From the NCBI GenBank assembly GCA_965240325.2, contig OZ251234.1, forward strand, positions 1,116,001-1,180,000: a DNA stretch of 64,000 nt, written 5' to 3'. A program made the translations under genes and the position numbers. Below are positions 40,994 to 53,277 of the stretch, one piece after another. Positions within the stretch are counted from its first letter, which is position 1; every line of letters starts with the position of its first letter. The DNA is from Rebecca billardiae RCC1528. Taxonomy: Eukaryota > Haptophyta. The notes beneath the pieces are model-generated. The model searched no databases. It had not been told where the DNA came from and saw only the letters and a program-made list of their open reading frames with translations.

Positions 40994-42107
40994 CAGTCAT
41001 CAAGCCTCTTTTTGTACACAAAAGAGCTCTTGAAACCAATTACTCGTGAGTCGTGACGATCGAAATTCGAAACCATCGGTTCGAAAAGATGACTTTTGAT
41101 CTCATCATGTCAGATGAAATTCGTCAGGGGTTCGAGTAGGTACAGTTTACTAAGAATAAGAGACGCACACAGCTCAGGCAACAGTAGCTCGTGCACCCGC
41201 GGTTGGGACAGTCCGTTGAAAAGTGTGTGCTTGGCAACACGGTGCTGATCAACATGAACAATGGCGGCGCGCGGGCCTGGCTGCGCGCGCATGACAAGGT
41301 GCACCACACAGCTCCCCCGCCATGAGCATCAGCTGCGTACGCACCTCTTCCGTGTTGTCTGGTCCGCCAGGCCGCCACGGTGTGGAAACTGCGTGCGTGA
41401 GACACCGACAGTCAGCGGCCACGGCGCACACGCGGCGGTTTTGCGTGCGCGGCAGCAATCTGGCTCACAGCTTTCTCTCGGAAGCGATGGCCACGTCGGC
41501 CGGCTGGCAACGTCGGTGCGCTCAGCGATGGCGCGACATGGCTGCCACCTACCGTTTGTTGGGGACCCCTCGCGCAATGAATCCAATGATGAAGCCTTCG
41601 TTCCTCGCCCGGGAAGGGCGGGCGGCGGCCGATCGCCTGACCCGTTAGGCGTTACCGCGCATCGGCTCACGCTGCTCGCATTGCTCACGGCCACGCTTGC
41701 GCTCACGCTCGCGACATGATTGGCCGCGCCACCGCCCGTGGTCATGCTCTCGGTCACCACCGCCGTAGTGGTTTCGGGTGCTTTACGTTTGCCCTGGCCT
41801 ACCGTGCGCCGGCAGCCGCCAGGCGAGTGCATTCGGGCCTCGGGCCCGGGCAGGGCGGCCGTTACTCTCACTCTGCGAGTGCGCGCGCTTGGGCGAACTG
41901 CTTCGGCACGCATGCCCGGCGTCCCCCTGACCCAGAGAGCGCGGCGGAGCGTCGGGCTCGTGCGCGCCGGAGTCGTCTGTGCAGCCTCGCTTCAACCCGC
42001 TGTCCGCGCTGGCGCAGCAGCGTGCGGACGCGTGGCTCGATCGTCTCGGCGTGCGCCCGGCTGGCGGCGATCGAAGTCAGTGCCGACAGTGAGCCTCATC
42101 GCGCGGC
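40994..42107. other. intergenic region, no gene seen
   Basis: About 1.1 kb. A roughly 45-bp sequence near 41137-41180 resembles 19185-19230 (shared ACAGTTTAC and GACGCACACAG words). No domain-bearing frame. Confidence 0.45.
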
Positions 42108-44407
42108 CTAGCGCGGCAGGCGGGGGAAGACGAGCCCCTCGCACGTGCGCTCGATCTCGCCGAGCGCCGTCGCGGCGTGCGCCCGCACCAGCGCGTCCGC
42201 CGAGCCGTCGCGCGCGCGGCTGAGCGCGCGGTACGCTCGCTTGAGCGGCGCCGCGCCGACGAGCTCGAACACGTCCGCTCCGAGCGTGCGCAGCAGCGCG
42301 CCGAGCGTGTGCGCCGCCGCGCGGCACACTTCGGCGTCGGTGTCCGAGCTGAGCGTCGCGGCGCACGCGTCGACGAGCTCGGGCGCGAACGGGTGGCAGC
42401 CCAGGCCGGCGGTGCGGCACACGTCGGCGAGCGCCGAGAGCGCGCCCGCGCGGAGCGGCGGTGGCCGTCTCGCCTCGCAGCAGCCCAGCAGAGCGCGCGA
42501 GAGCCCCGCCGCGTGCGCGTGCGTCGCCATGGCGTCGCCGACCCGCTGGCTCGCCTGCGCGATGGCCTGCGTGAGCTTGAGGCAGTGCGCGAGGGCGGCG
42601 GGGAAGGCGTCGGGCTCGGCCGGCTCGCACGCCGACGCGCCGCCGCCGTCGTCGTCGTCGCCCGCGCCTCGTACCGCGCGCGCCGCGGCCTCAGCCTCCG
42701 CGTCCGCCGCGTGTGCGAGCAGCCTCTCAGCCAGGTGAGGCAGCACGCGCGTCGGCGCGAGATCCGCCGCGCACACATACGCGTTGACTGCTGCCTGGTA
42801 CACGAAGGAGTCCGAGTCCGCCAGCTGCCCCTCGAGGAGGCGCAGCGCGAGCTCGAGCGAGCCGAGCGCCGCGCTGGAGAAGCCCTCGCCTGCGGCGCCG
42901 GGGCCGCCGCCCTCACCACCGCCCTCACCACCGCCGCCCTCACCACCGCCGGCGCCACCGCCGCGCTCGCCGCCGCGGTTGTCGGCGGCGCTCGCGGGGG
43001 GCGGGACGTGCACCGCGCGCGCGCGGTCGAGGAGGCCGCTGCCGCCCACCGCCGCAGTACGCGCCGGGCGCGGCGCGTCGCGCAGCAGCCGCGCCAGGCT
43101 GACTATGCCCCGCACCCGCTCCGGGATGTGCGCCGATCGCATCGCGCCGAGTGCCTCCGCCATCGTGGCCTCGGGCGCGGCCGCGCCGAGATCGGCGCCG
43201 AGCGCACCCAGGGCGGCGGCGTTAGTACTTTTTGGTTGCTGGGCATTCGCCGCCGTCTCCGCCGCCGCCGCGCCGAGCGCAGCCGCGGCCGCGCCCGCAG
43301 CACCGCCCGCGCGCGCTGCGCCCACGCCCTCGGCACCGCCCGGCCCTTGCCGCGCCGCCGCGCCGCCGCTGCCGCGCGCGCGCGCCAGCTGCTGGCTGTT
43401 GTTGATGGCCCAGCCCTTGTCCCGCGTGAGCACGGCGGTGTACGTGGCCGAGGCGAGGTCCGAGACCTGCGCCTCCGGGTGCGTGCGCAGCGCGCCCACG
43501 GCAGGGAGCAGCGTGGTGCGCACGAAATCCTCGTCAGCCCGGCTCAGCTCGCGCAGCCCGCTCGCGCCGCCGTAGCACAACACCGCGTGGACGACCGCAA
43601 GGCACAGCGTCAGAGCGTCGTCGTCGGAAGCGGAGGCGGAGCGCAGCGCCGGGCCGTCGGTCGAGCGCGCGCCGCCCGCGGCTGTCTCGAGCAGCGCCGC
43701 CGCGACGCGCAGCAGCTGGCCGAGCGACGTGAGCGCGCGCACGCCGAGGGAGCTCAGCAGCGCGATGCCGATGCGCAGCGCGCGCGCCATCTGGCGCAAG
43801 TCGGCTGCCAGCGAGGCGTCGTCGTCTCCGCCACCCGCAGCGGCGGCGCGCGACACCGCGGCGCGCGCGGCAGCATACTGCTCGAGCGCAGTGACCATCA
43901 GCTGGCCGCCGAGCCCGCCTGCCGCGCTGTCGGCGGCGTCGGCGGCGTCGGCATCGTCGGCGCCGCCGTCGGCGTTCTGAGCACCGCCGCCGCCGCCGCC
44001 ACGTCTCGGCTCTGCCGCCGCGCGCGACAGCACCGCTGCAACGCACTCGACGCGCCACGCCACGCCGCCCGCCACGCGCGCGGCGCGCGCGCGCGCGGCC
44101 GGATCCTCCTCCTCCTCCGCCTCCGCCTCCGCGGCGGTGGCCGCGCCGCCGGCCGTGCCGCCGCCGTCGGCCGCCGCCGCCGTGGCGATGTTAGCTAGAC
44201 CGGCGAGGGTTGGCGTGGCGAGCGAAGGCGCGCGCGCCGTCGCCGCCGCCCGGCGCGCGTGCAGCGTCCGCAGCGCGCGCGGGGCGTGCGCATCAGAGTC
44301 CGGGTCCCTCAGCCGCAGCACCACGCCGCCCTCGCCGCCCGGTGCGTACACGGCCCGGAGTGCGCGGCGGCGCCGGCCCGCGCGGCGGCGCACGCGGTCG
44401 TCGTCGA

Positions 44408-44439
<32 letters not shown>

Positions 44440-46082
44440 TCGTCAGATGAGGAGGCGGAGGAGGCGGAGGAGTAGGGGTAGGGGTAGGAGTAGGAGTAGG
44501 GGTACTGGTCATGGCCGTCCGCTGTGTTGGCGGTGGGCGCGTGTGCAGGCGCGGGCGGCGCACTCGGCGCGGCGCGTGCACCGCCGCCTGCCACCTCGCG
44601 CGCTGCGCCTCCGCCCGCACCGCGCCGCGCGCGCAGCCGCACTCTCGCGAGCAGGGTTTGTAGCGTGCGGCCGTGGTCCGGGGCGTTCGCCACAATGGCC
44701 GCACATACCTCCTCCGCTGCGGCGCGCAGGCCGGCGGCCGCGGGCGCTCGGCACGCGGCCGCGTGCACCGCCAGCAGCCCGCGCAGCTCGGGCGCCAGCT
44801 GCGCGCACAGCGAGGCAGGGGGCGGCTCCGAGCACAGCAGCACATGCAGCTCTTCGACCGCGCCGCCCAGCTCAGCCGCGCTCACGAGCGGCGCGCCCAC
44901 TGCGGCGCCGGGCGCGGCGGGCGCGCAGGCGGCGGGGGGCCCCGCCGCGCCGGCGTGCTCGGCGAGCGCGCCCGCGCGCCGGCGCAGCGCCTCCGCGCGG
45001 TGCAGCGGGCGCAGCATCGGCTCGAGCAGCTGCGCCCGCGCCACCGCCGGCCGGCGGCGCAGCAGCTGCAGGAGCAGGCGCGCGGCGTGCGCGCGCAGCG
45101 CGGGCGCGTCGCGGCCGCGCGCGCGCGCAAGGAGCCGCAGCTGGCGGCACACCGCGCCGAGGTGCTGCTCGGCGTCGGCGGCGCCCGGCGGCGCGACGAG
45201 GAGCAGCGCGTCCAGCCGCGCGCGCACGCGCCCCGCCGCGCGCTCGGCGCCGTGCGCGCTCGCCGCGTCCGCGCCGCCGTTCTCGATCGCGGGGGAGAGG
45301 ACCAGCAACAGGGAGCGTACCCCGCCCTCTCGCGCGACGGTGGCGGAGAGCCGGGCGGAGCACGCGGCGACGAGCCAGCGCGGCGCGGCGTGGAGCGCGC
45401 GCAGCCCGAGCAGCAGCCGGAGCAAGAACGCCGGCGGCAGCGTCACCTCGAGCCGACCGAGCAGCGCACTCGCCTCGGCCCGCGCCGCGCCTGCGCCCGC
45501 CTCCGCCACCGCGTCTGAATCGGCGCGCGGTGGCCCGGCGTCGCGGTCGGCGGCGGCGGCGTCGGCGGCAGGCGCGCGCTCGGGCGCGGGGGCGCCCGCG
45601 CCGTGCGCGCCGGGCGCGCTCCCCGCGCGCGGCGCGTGCTCGAGCTGCAGCAGCGCGCCCAGCACGTGCGCTCCGTGTGCGCGCAGCAGCACCTCCCGTG
45701 CCAGCCCCCAGCCAGCCGCGCACGTCGCCGTCCACAGCGCGCACAGCGCGCGCGCGAGCCGCTCCGCGGCGCGGTCGTCCCAGGGCGGCGAGTCCGGGGC
45801 TGGTGCACCCGCGTGCTCGTCCTCCGCCTCCCGCCGCGCGACGCCGGCCATGAGCTCGGGCACGACGGAGATGGCGATCGCGCGCTGCAACGCGGCGCGC
45901 AGCACGCGCACGTCCGCGTCGGCGGCGGCGGCGGCGGGCGCGGCGGCGCCGTCGGCGGAGGCGCGCGCGCTGGCGAGGCTACTCAGCGCGGAGAGGAGCG
46001 CATCGACGTGCGCGCGCCGGGCCTCGTCGCCGAGCGGGCGCTCTCTAAGGACAGTCTCGAGCGCGGCGCGCGCCGCCGCCAT
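42108..46082 (-). CDS. TANGO6: TANGO6/RTP1-like armadillo-type protein
   Basis: 1324 aa, single exon, from the ATG at 46082 (the frame is open further upstream but runs into the divergent gene). Seen: an alpha-helical, Leu/Ala-rich HEAT/ARM-like chain; an acidic and Tyr/Ser low-complexity insert (SYSYPYPYS and an Asp run, near 535-570). The conserved C-terminal parts are an RTP1_C1-like segment (EALGAMRSAHIPERVRGIVS near 975; LADSDSFVYQAAVNAYVCAA near 1090) and an RTP1_C2-like segment (LRAGALSALADVCRTAG near 1210). Yeast Rtp1 and animal TANGO6 help nuclear import and assembly of RNA polymerase II subunits; TANGO6 was also linked to Golgi organisation. Assignment rests mainly on the C-terminal DSFVY block. 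Extreme GC and Ala/Arg content make the N-terminal half poorly informative. Confidence 0.7.
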
Positions 46083-46267
46083 CGTGGGGCGTGGGGCGCG
46101 ACTGTTTGCCCGCCGAGCCAGGGCCGCAGTGTGTCGCGAACGTTCCGGAGAGCGCGGGCGCGGGATCCAGCCAAGCTTCCTGAACAAGTGCTGCTGACGA
46201 AGCGCGCGAAGGACCCTGGCTGGGACCAAGCGGCGAACACCTTCTCTCGCGGCTGATTGCGCGCACG
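46083..46267. promoter_or_regulatory. putative bidirectional promoter
   Basis: 185 bp between divergent start codons; no named element recognised. Confidence 0.4.
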
Positions 46268-49157
46268 ATGCCTCGCGTCGCGAGACAACCCGTGGCGTGG
46301 ATGGCGTTGGCGGTGGTGGCGTCGCTCCTCGTCTCCTCTGCCGGCGCCATCGCGCGCGCGCGCCCCGTGCCCGCCCGGGCGGGCGGTGCGCGCGCGCGCG
46401 CGGCCGGCGCGCGCATGGCGGTCGAAACGCCCGAGCGCACGCGCTCGATGTCGACGTCGGAGATCTCGTCTCAGATGGCGGACATGCGCTCTCGGATGGA
46501 GGAGGACGAGCAGACTCGCCTCGTGATGCAGGCGCTGCGCGGCTCCAACCTCAACGACGACATCGCCGCCGACAAGGACGTGCAGATGGACGTCGTGGAG
46601 ATGCGAGCCTCATCGGGCGCGGACGACGTGCTCCCGCTCACGTTCGACCCGGAGCGGCTCAAGGAGTACTTCTCGAAGCGGCCGATGGCGGTCTTCACCC
46701 GCCTCGCCCAGATCCTCACCAAGTCCTCCTCGCTCGCCATTGCCATCGGCGTGGACTACCTCCGAGGCCAGTCGGAAGACATCGAGGTGAGGCGCGCGGC
46801 CGAGCTGCGCCGCACGATCATCTCGCTCGGCCCGTTCTTCATCAAGCTGGGGCAGGCGCTCTCGATCCGGCCGGACGTGCTCTCCCCGCGCGCGATGGTC
46901 GAGCTGCAGCAGCTCTGCGACAAGGTGCCCTCCTTCGACTCGGGCCTCGCGATGCGCACCGTGTGCGCCGAGCTCGGCGTGTCATCTGTCGACGAGGTCT
47001 TCTCAGAGATCACGCCCGAGCCGGTGGCGGCGGCGTCGCTGGGGCAGGTGTACCGCGCGCGGCTGCGCGAGGGGGGCGACCTCGTCGCGGTCAAGGTGCA
47101 GCGCCCCTTCGTCCTCGAGACCGTCTCGCTCGACCTCCACCTCGCGCGCGAGCTCGGCGGGCTGCTGCGAAACTTCCCGGCACTTTCCAAGCGGCTCGAC
47201 CTCGTCGAGCTGATTGACGAATTCGGCTCGCGGTTCTACCAGGAGCTGGACTACGTGGTGGAGTGCGAGAACGGCGTGCGCATCGCGCAGCAGATGCGCT
47301 CGCTGCCCATGGTCGTGATCCCCAAGAACTACCCGGACTACACCTCGCGGCGCGTGCACGTCGCCGAGTGGGTTGAGGGCGAGAAGCTGTCGCAGTCGCA
47401 GGCGGACGACGTGGGCGCGCTCGTCAACCTCGGCGTGATCACGTACCTGACGCAGCTGCTGGACACGGGGTTCTTCCACGCGGACCCGCACCCGGGCAAC
47501 ATGCTGCGCACCCCCGACGGCCGCCTCGTCATCCTCGACTTCGGCCTGATGACCGAGATCACCGACGACCAGAAGTACGGCATGATCGAAGCGATCGCGC
47601 ACCTCATCCACCGCGACTACGAGCTGATTGGGCAGGACTTCGTCTCGCTCGACTTCATCCCGGAGGGGACGGACCTGCGCCCGATCGTGCCGGTGCGCGC
47701 GAAGGAGGCGCGCGCGAAGCGGGCGCGCGAGGCGTGGGGCTCGGGCCTCCGTGCGCGTCTCGAGCTGGGCCCATCGCCGCGCGCGCCGCCGCGCGCGCGC
47801 CGCGCTGACGCCGCGAGCGCTGCGCTGCGCGCGCCCACGCCGGCGGCGCAGGCGCTCACGCGCGTCTTCGACGCCGCGCTCGCGGGCGGCGGCGCCAAGT
47901 CCATCAACTTCCAGGAGCTCGCCGCCGACCTCGCGCAGATCACCTTCGACTACCCGTTCCGCATCCCGCCGTATTTTGCGCTCGTGATCAGAGCGATCGG
48001 TGCGCGGCGGCGCGCGGCTCGGCGCGGCGCGGCGCGCGTGTGGCGCACGCGCGCGACGACCGGTCGGCAGATGTGCCGTGCCGCCACGCCGCCGCACGTC
48101 CATACGCCGCCCGGCTGGCTGGCGCCACGCGCTACCCCGCCCGCTTGGGCCACCTCGGCCTTGGCCGCCCGCGTGTGTGCCACGCGCCCGCTGAGTGTGC
48201 TCAGCCTCGCGCCGTCCGCCCGCGCGCGCCCGCCCGCCGCGCGGCGCCCGCACGCTCCGCCCTGCAGGCGTGCTGGAGGGGATCGCGCTCGTGGGCAACC
48301 CGCAGTTCGCCATCGTGGACGAGGCGTACCCGTACATCTCGCGCCGGCTGCTCACCGACGACTCGCCCCGGCTGCGCGCCGCCCTGCGCTACATGGTGTA
48401 CGGCAAGGGCGACTCCTTCGACGTTGAGCGCATGATTGATTTGTTGCAGGCGCTCGAGAAATTCGTCGCGGTGAAGGACGGCGGCGACGGCTCGGCGTTC
48501 AAGGTGAACGGCGTGCGCGGCGATCGGATGGTGGGCGAGGCCGGCAGCATGGTCGGCACGCGCGTCGTCGCGCCCTCGGCGATCGGCGGCACGGGCGCGC
48601 TCGCACTCAGCGCGCCGCCGCCGGCCCGGCCGCAGAGCGCTCCGGGCGGCGCGGCCGGCGCGCTCGCGGGCGGCGCGGCCGGCGCCGCGCCGGCCGTGGA
48701 CACAGCCGGCGTGCGCTCCGCGCTCGACTTCTTCTTCTCCGAGGAGGGCCGGCCGTTCAGAGCGTTCCTGGTCGACGAGGTCTCGCGCTCGGTGGATACG
48801 CTCTCGCGCGACGCGCTCGCGCAGATCGCGTACCGCGTCGGGCTGCGCGGACGGCAGATGCCGCCGCTGCTGCGCGCTCTCGCCCCGCCGGTCACGAGCA
48901 AGGACCGCAAGGTCGTCGAGAACATCTCGCGGCTGCTCGAGTTCCTGCTCGGCGACTTCGGCTCGGCGAGCCCCACCACGGGCTCGGCCGCGGCGCGCAC
49001 ACAACAGGCGCGCCAGCTGCAGGCGCTCATCCCGGTGCTCACCGAGTACGCGCCGCCGATGCGCGAGTTCGGTCTGCAGATCCTCAACGAGCTCACGCGC
49101 AAGCAGGCGGGCCGCGCGTTCGACTGGGCGATGGAGCAGCTCGAGCCAGCCGCCTGA
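46268..49157 (+). CDS. ABC1K: ABC1/UbiB-family atypical kinase, plastid-type
   Basis: Three exons: 46268-47692, 47852-47999, 48268-49157 (2463 nt, 820 aa), donors GTGCGC, acceptors GCAG. Seen: a signal peptide plus transit-like leader (about 1-60), then the UbiB-specific KxGQ motif FIKLGQ (Lys193, Gly195, Gln196). The Ala-rich loop PVAAASLGQVYRA replaces a Gly loop; VAVK has Lys276; catalytic HADPHPGNML starts at His404; and LDFGLM follows. Exons 2-3 give the conserved FQELAADLAQITFDYPFRIP and GNPQFAIVDEAYPYI blocks and a C-terminal helical extension. The family regulates quinone/prenyl-lipid metabolism in mitochondria and plastid plastoglobules; the leader suggests the plastid. Intron 1 (159 bp) has no stop and keeps the frame if retained. 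Confidence 0.92.
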
Positions 49158-50060
49158 GCGTTGGAGCATGCCGCTGGCGCGGAACCTTGAGGTCGATGCA
49201 TGTCGAAACGCTCGACGATTTGATGACGATGATCGTGTCATCACGTATGACGTATAAGCCGCATCCAAGCCGGCGCGTCGTACATGGCTGCTGATGATGA
49301 AGTCGCGTCCGCGGTCATCATCAGCATAACGATGATGATCGTCTATCGTCGTACATACAGGCAATCGCGGGCAATTTAACTTATTATTAAGGAGCTGTCA
49401 CGTAGTTACTAAGATTAAACTGGGGCTTATTGCTATCTGCGGATCTGGCCTAGAAACTGAGACTAGCGATTGGCTGGTTCGCTATACGCATCATAGTCAC
49501 TAACTAACTAAACTACGACGCGCTGAATAACGACGAGTCAGTCCGGGGCGGCGGGTCAGTCGTGAACGGCTGGCGTGCAGCGGCGGCTGCAACAGCCAAC
49601 AGGTGCAACTCACTCTCTAGTTCGTGACTCATTACTTACAACAAAACGTGCGATGCGGTACCGCCACCCGGTCGGTACCCTCACTTTGCACGGAAAACCG
49701 TTGGCACCGGAATTGGGATATCTGCTGACTAAACTGTATATGCCGTGGGCGGATACGACTTATTGGTCCAAGGCCATGATCACATTCACGGAAATCTTGT
49801 AGGAAGTCATCACCGGCGGCGGACTAATTAGTAATTCTATGCGATTTAAAGACACAGGCACGAGGGCGCAGCTCTCCTGTCCGAGACTCTCCTGATTCGT
49901 CTGTCGGACTATACGACGCGTGTCCTACCGGAAAACTCGCTCCGCTCGCTGAATTGGTTCTTCTTACTGAACACCGCCAATGCGACCGCGGGGCTCGCGA
50001 TCATGTACTGTACAGATGACAGATATATATATATGTACTACTCTGTCCTTGACCCGCGCC
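49158..50060. other. intergenic region, no gene seen
   Basis: About 900 bp of lower-GC DNA with GATGATGATC-type runs near 49220-49350; no gene or RNA recognised. Confidence 0.5.
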
Positions 50061-53054
50061 TCACTGAGCGTTGGCGTCGCCCGTCGACGCCGGGTCATCG
50101 GCAGGAGCACCGGCGGCGACGTGCGACGCCTCGCCGTCGGCGGTGCTCGACGGCTCGCCTGGTCCAGCCGCTTCTCTCTGCGGCGCTGCGCCCCCGTCTG
50201 CGCCCGCGCCATCTGCGCTGCTGATGTCCAGGCCGAGCCGGATCATCCGATGGATGCGACGCGTGAACGCGGCAGGCTCGTCGAGCGTGAAGCCAGAATC
50301 GAGGATGGCCGCCTCGTAGAGCAGGTGGGCGAGCTCCTGCGCAGCACGGCCGGCGCGCGCCGCGCGCACGCGCGCAGATGGGCACACCGCCCGGCGCGCC
50401 GGGAGGGGCCGCTGCCCAGCCGGCGTGGCTTTCGTGCTGCAGCACTGTACGAACGCGCGCAGTGGGGGTCGCAGAGCCGCGGGCGCGCACCTGCACGGTC
50501 GGGTCCGCCTTGTCCGCCTCGACGCGCCGCCGGAGCTCCTCGATGATCGGATTGTCCGGGTTGAGCTCGAGCGTCTTGCGCGCACCGAGCACCAGCCCTT
50601 CGTTGGGGTTGCGCAGCGCCTGCGCGCGCAGGATGCGCTCCATGTTGGCGGACCAGCCCCACTGCGCCGTCACAAGCGTGCACGGCGAGGACGCGAGCCT
50701 CGTCGAGACGACCACCTGCGTGCGGCGCGCGCGCGCGCGCGGGCAAGCGAGCGCGGGGGGCGGCACCGCCCGCGTCAGCTGCGTGAGCTTGCCGATCAAG
50801 TCTGCGCGCCCGGACCCGCCCGCCCGGCACAGCCCGCGCCGCAGGCAGCCGCGACGCGCGCGCTGGCGAGGGCCGAGGGTCCGCCTGCCCCGGCGGCCAC
50901 GCGGCCGAGCGGTCGAGGCGCGCGCGCGCGCGCGGCACCCCAGCCCGAACCACCCGAACCCTAGCCCGAACCCTAGCCCTCACTCACCTTCTCGACCCGG
51001 CTTGGCCCCAGCAGCTGCTGGAGCGTTGAGCATAGCTCGGCAAATCGCTCGCTCGCCGCGCGGTGGCGCTGCGCGTCCGCCGCGGCGGTGGCGTTGTCCG
51101 CCGCCTCGAGCTCGAGCCCCTCCTGCGTCGCGCTCACCAGCGCACGCCCCGCGTGCGCCTTCAGCCGGCCCAGCGCATACTCATCCATCGGGTCAACCAA
51201 GAAGAGCACCTCGAAGCCGGCGGCGCGCAGCCTCTCAAGGGCGGGCGCGGAACGCACCGCCGACAGCGACTCGCCGGCGATGAAGTAGATGGCCTTCTGG
51301 TGCGGCGGCATGCGCGCGACGTACGCGTCGAGGCTCGTCATGTTCGACGCGGCCAGCATCGCGCTCGGCCGCCCGAGCAGCGCGTCGGCGAATCCCTCCG
51401 CGCCCACCGCAGCATCGAGGCCGCCGCCGTCGGCCGCCGCCGCCCCTGGCCCGGCCGCCGCGCTGGCGCCGCGCCGCCGCTCCGTGTGTGTCGACGGGAA
51501 GCGCAGGAGGCGCACGAGGCGCTCGCGGTGCGCGTCGTCCTCGTGCACGCCGAGCTTGAGCGACTTGGCGAACGCCGCGTAGAAGTCGTCGTACGCGCCG
51601 CTCGCCCCGCCCTCCTCCGCCTCCGCGCGCCGCGCGAGCGTCTCGATCATCTCCAGCACGCGCTTGGTGAGGGCCTTGCGAATGGACGCCGCGGCGCGCG
51701 AGCGCTGCAGCCGCTCTCGCGAGATGTTGAGCTCGAGGTCGTCCGAGTCGACGATGCCGCGGACGAACGAGGCCCACTCGGGCAGCAGCGCGCACTCCGT
51801 CTCGGCCGACGCGCTGCAGATGAACACGCGCCGCACGTACAGCTTGAGACCGCCCGCGCGCCCGCTGGCGCGCGCGCGCGAGTCGAAGATGTCAGGCGGC
51901 GCGCGCCGCGGGATAAAGAGCAGCGCACGCAGCTGCAGCCGGCCCTCGAGGCTGAGGTGGCGGAAGCATAGCGGCGGCTCGAAGTCGGGCGCCGTGCTCA
52001 TGTAGAACTGGTGGTACTCCGCCTCGCTCACCTCGTCCGGCGCGCGCAGCCACAGAGGCTTGAGCTCATTGAGCGGGCGCCAGTCCAGTATGCCGCTGTC
52101 GGCCGCGCTCGAGCTGCGCGCGCGCGCCGGCGCCGGCGGGTCCTTGTCGGTGCGCGCGCGCATGGCCCAGAGCTTGATCGGGGGCTGCACGAAGCTGGAG
52201 TGCAGCTTCACCAGCTCCGCCAGCTTCGCCTCCTTCAGGTACGCGCCCGCGTCCGGCTTGAGCGACAGCACGACGGCGGTGCCGTGCGCGCGCTCGTCGA
52301 GCAGCCTGCACTGCGCTCCCGCGGTCGCGCGCACCTCGTCCGCCGGCGGCTCGTGCTGGATGGAGTAGCTGCCGGCGGCGTCGGACTCCCACTTGAGCAG
52401 CGGGCCGCCCGCCCGCCGAGTGTACACGCTCACCCTGTCCGCCACGAGGAACGCCGAGTAGAAGCCGACGCCGAATTGGCCGATCAGTTCAGCTGCGGCC
52501 GCTCCACTTGGTGCGCTCGTGTCGGCGTTGCGAGCCGCCCGCTGCTTGCGCGCGGCCTCCATGAAGGCCTTGGTCCCCGAGTGCGCGACGGTGCCGAGGT
52601 TGCTCACCAGCTCCTCGCGCGACATGCCCACGCCGCTGTCCTCGATCGCGAGCGTGCGCGCGCGCCGGTCGGCGACGAGTCGAATCTCGTGCTCCGCGCC
52701 CGTGCCGCCGCCCTCGGTGAGCGCCCCGTAGCGCGCCTTGTCGATGGCGTCGGCCGCGTTGGAGACGAGCTCGCGCAGGAAGATGTCGCGGTTCGAGTAG
52801 AACGTGTTGATGATCAGCGCCATCAGCTGCGACATCTCCGCCTGGAACGCGTGCGTCTCCACCGCGCCATGCGCGCCCGGCTGCGCAGCGGTGCCGCCGC
52901 GCAGCGCGCTGAAGGGCGGCGCCGCGCGAGAGAGCCGGGTGCGCGATGTGGCGACGCGAGAGCCAGGCGCATCCGCCAGCGGCGAGGCGAACGCGCCGAG
53001 CGCGGCAACGAGCACAACTGCCGCGACGGTCGCGATGGGGCGTGTGGCCGCCAT
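50061..53054 (-). CDS. HSP90: organellar HSP90 chaperone
   Basis: Three exons: 53054-50988, 50715-50491, 50336-50061 (2568 nt, 855 aa). Seen: a signal peptide with AFA cleavage-like site (about 1-24) and a transit-like Ser/Arg-rich stretch to about 60. The GHKL ATP site has ELVSNAADAIDK (Glu95, Asn99), DSGVGMS and IGQFGVGFYSAF; the middle domain has GIVDSDDLELNISRE; the C-terminal dimer domain has SPCTLVTAQWGWSANMERI, YEAAILDSGFTLDEP and RMIRLGL. The tail has no MEEVD (cytosolic) and no KDEL (ER), which favours a plastid HSP90. Introns join VEK|VVVSTRL and TVQ|ELAHLLYE. The first intron donor is the classical GTGAGT; the second is GTGCGC. The ATG at 53054 is chosen because it directly precedes the signal peptide; the open frame upstream overlaps the divergent gene's leader. 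Confidence 0.93.
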
Positions 53055-53277
53055 CACTGCGCCGACAGGCGTCCACGCGGACCAGAGGCAACTCTGCTCG
53101 CGACGACACAGCGCGAGCTCGCGCGCCCGGCGGCCGGCGCAGCGGCGTCGACGCGCGCAGCCGTCGTACAGTAATCTACTGATCTCTCCTCGAAGGACGC
53201 TGCAGCACACGCCAGCTGCACTCCCCTCGGCCTGCAGCTGTGGCTGAGTGAGGGCCAGACCGCCCCGCCATTCCGGG
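53055..53277. promoter_or_regulatory. putative bidirectional promoter
   Basis: 223 bp between the HSP90 and esterase start codons. Possible heat-shock element spacing was not convincingly seen. Confidence 0.35.

Noticed and set aside
42177-44198. 673-codon + strand frame inside the TANGO6-like gene
   Set aside because: Arg/Ala-rich antisense shadow; no start context or domain.
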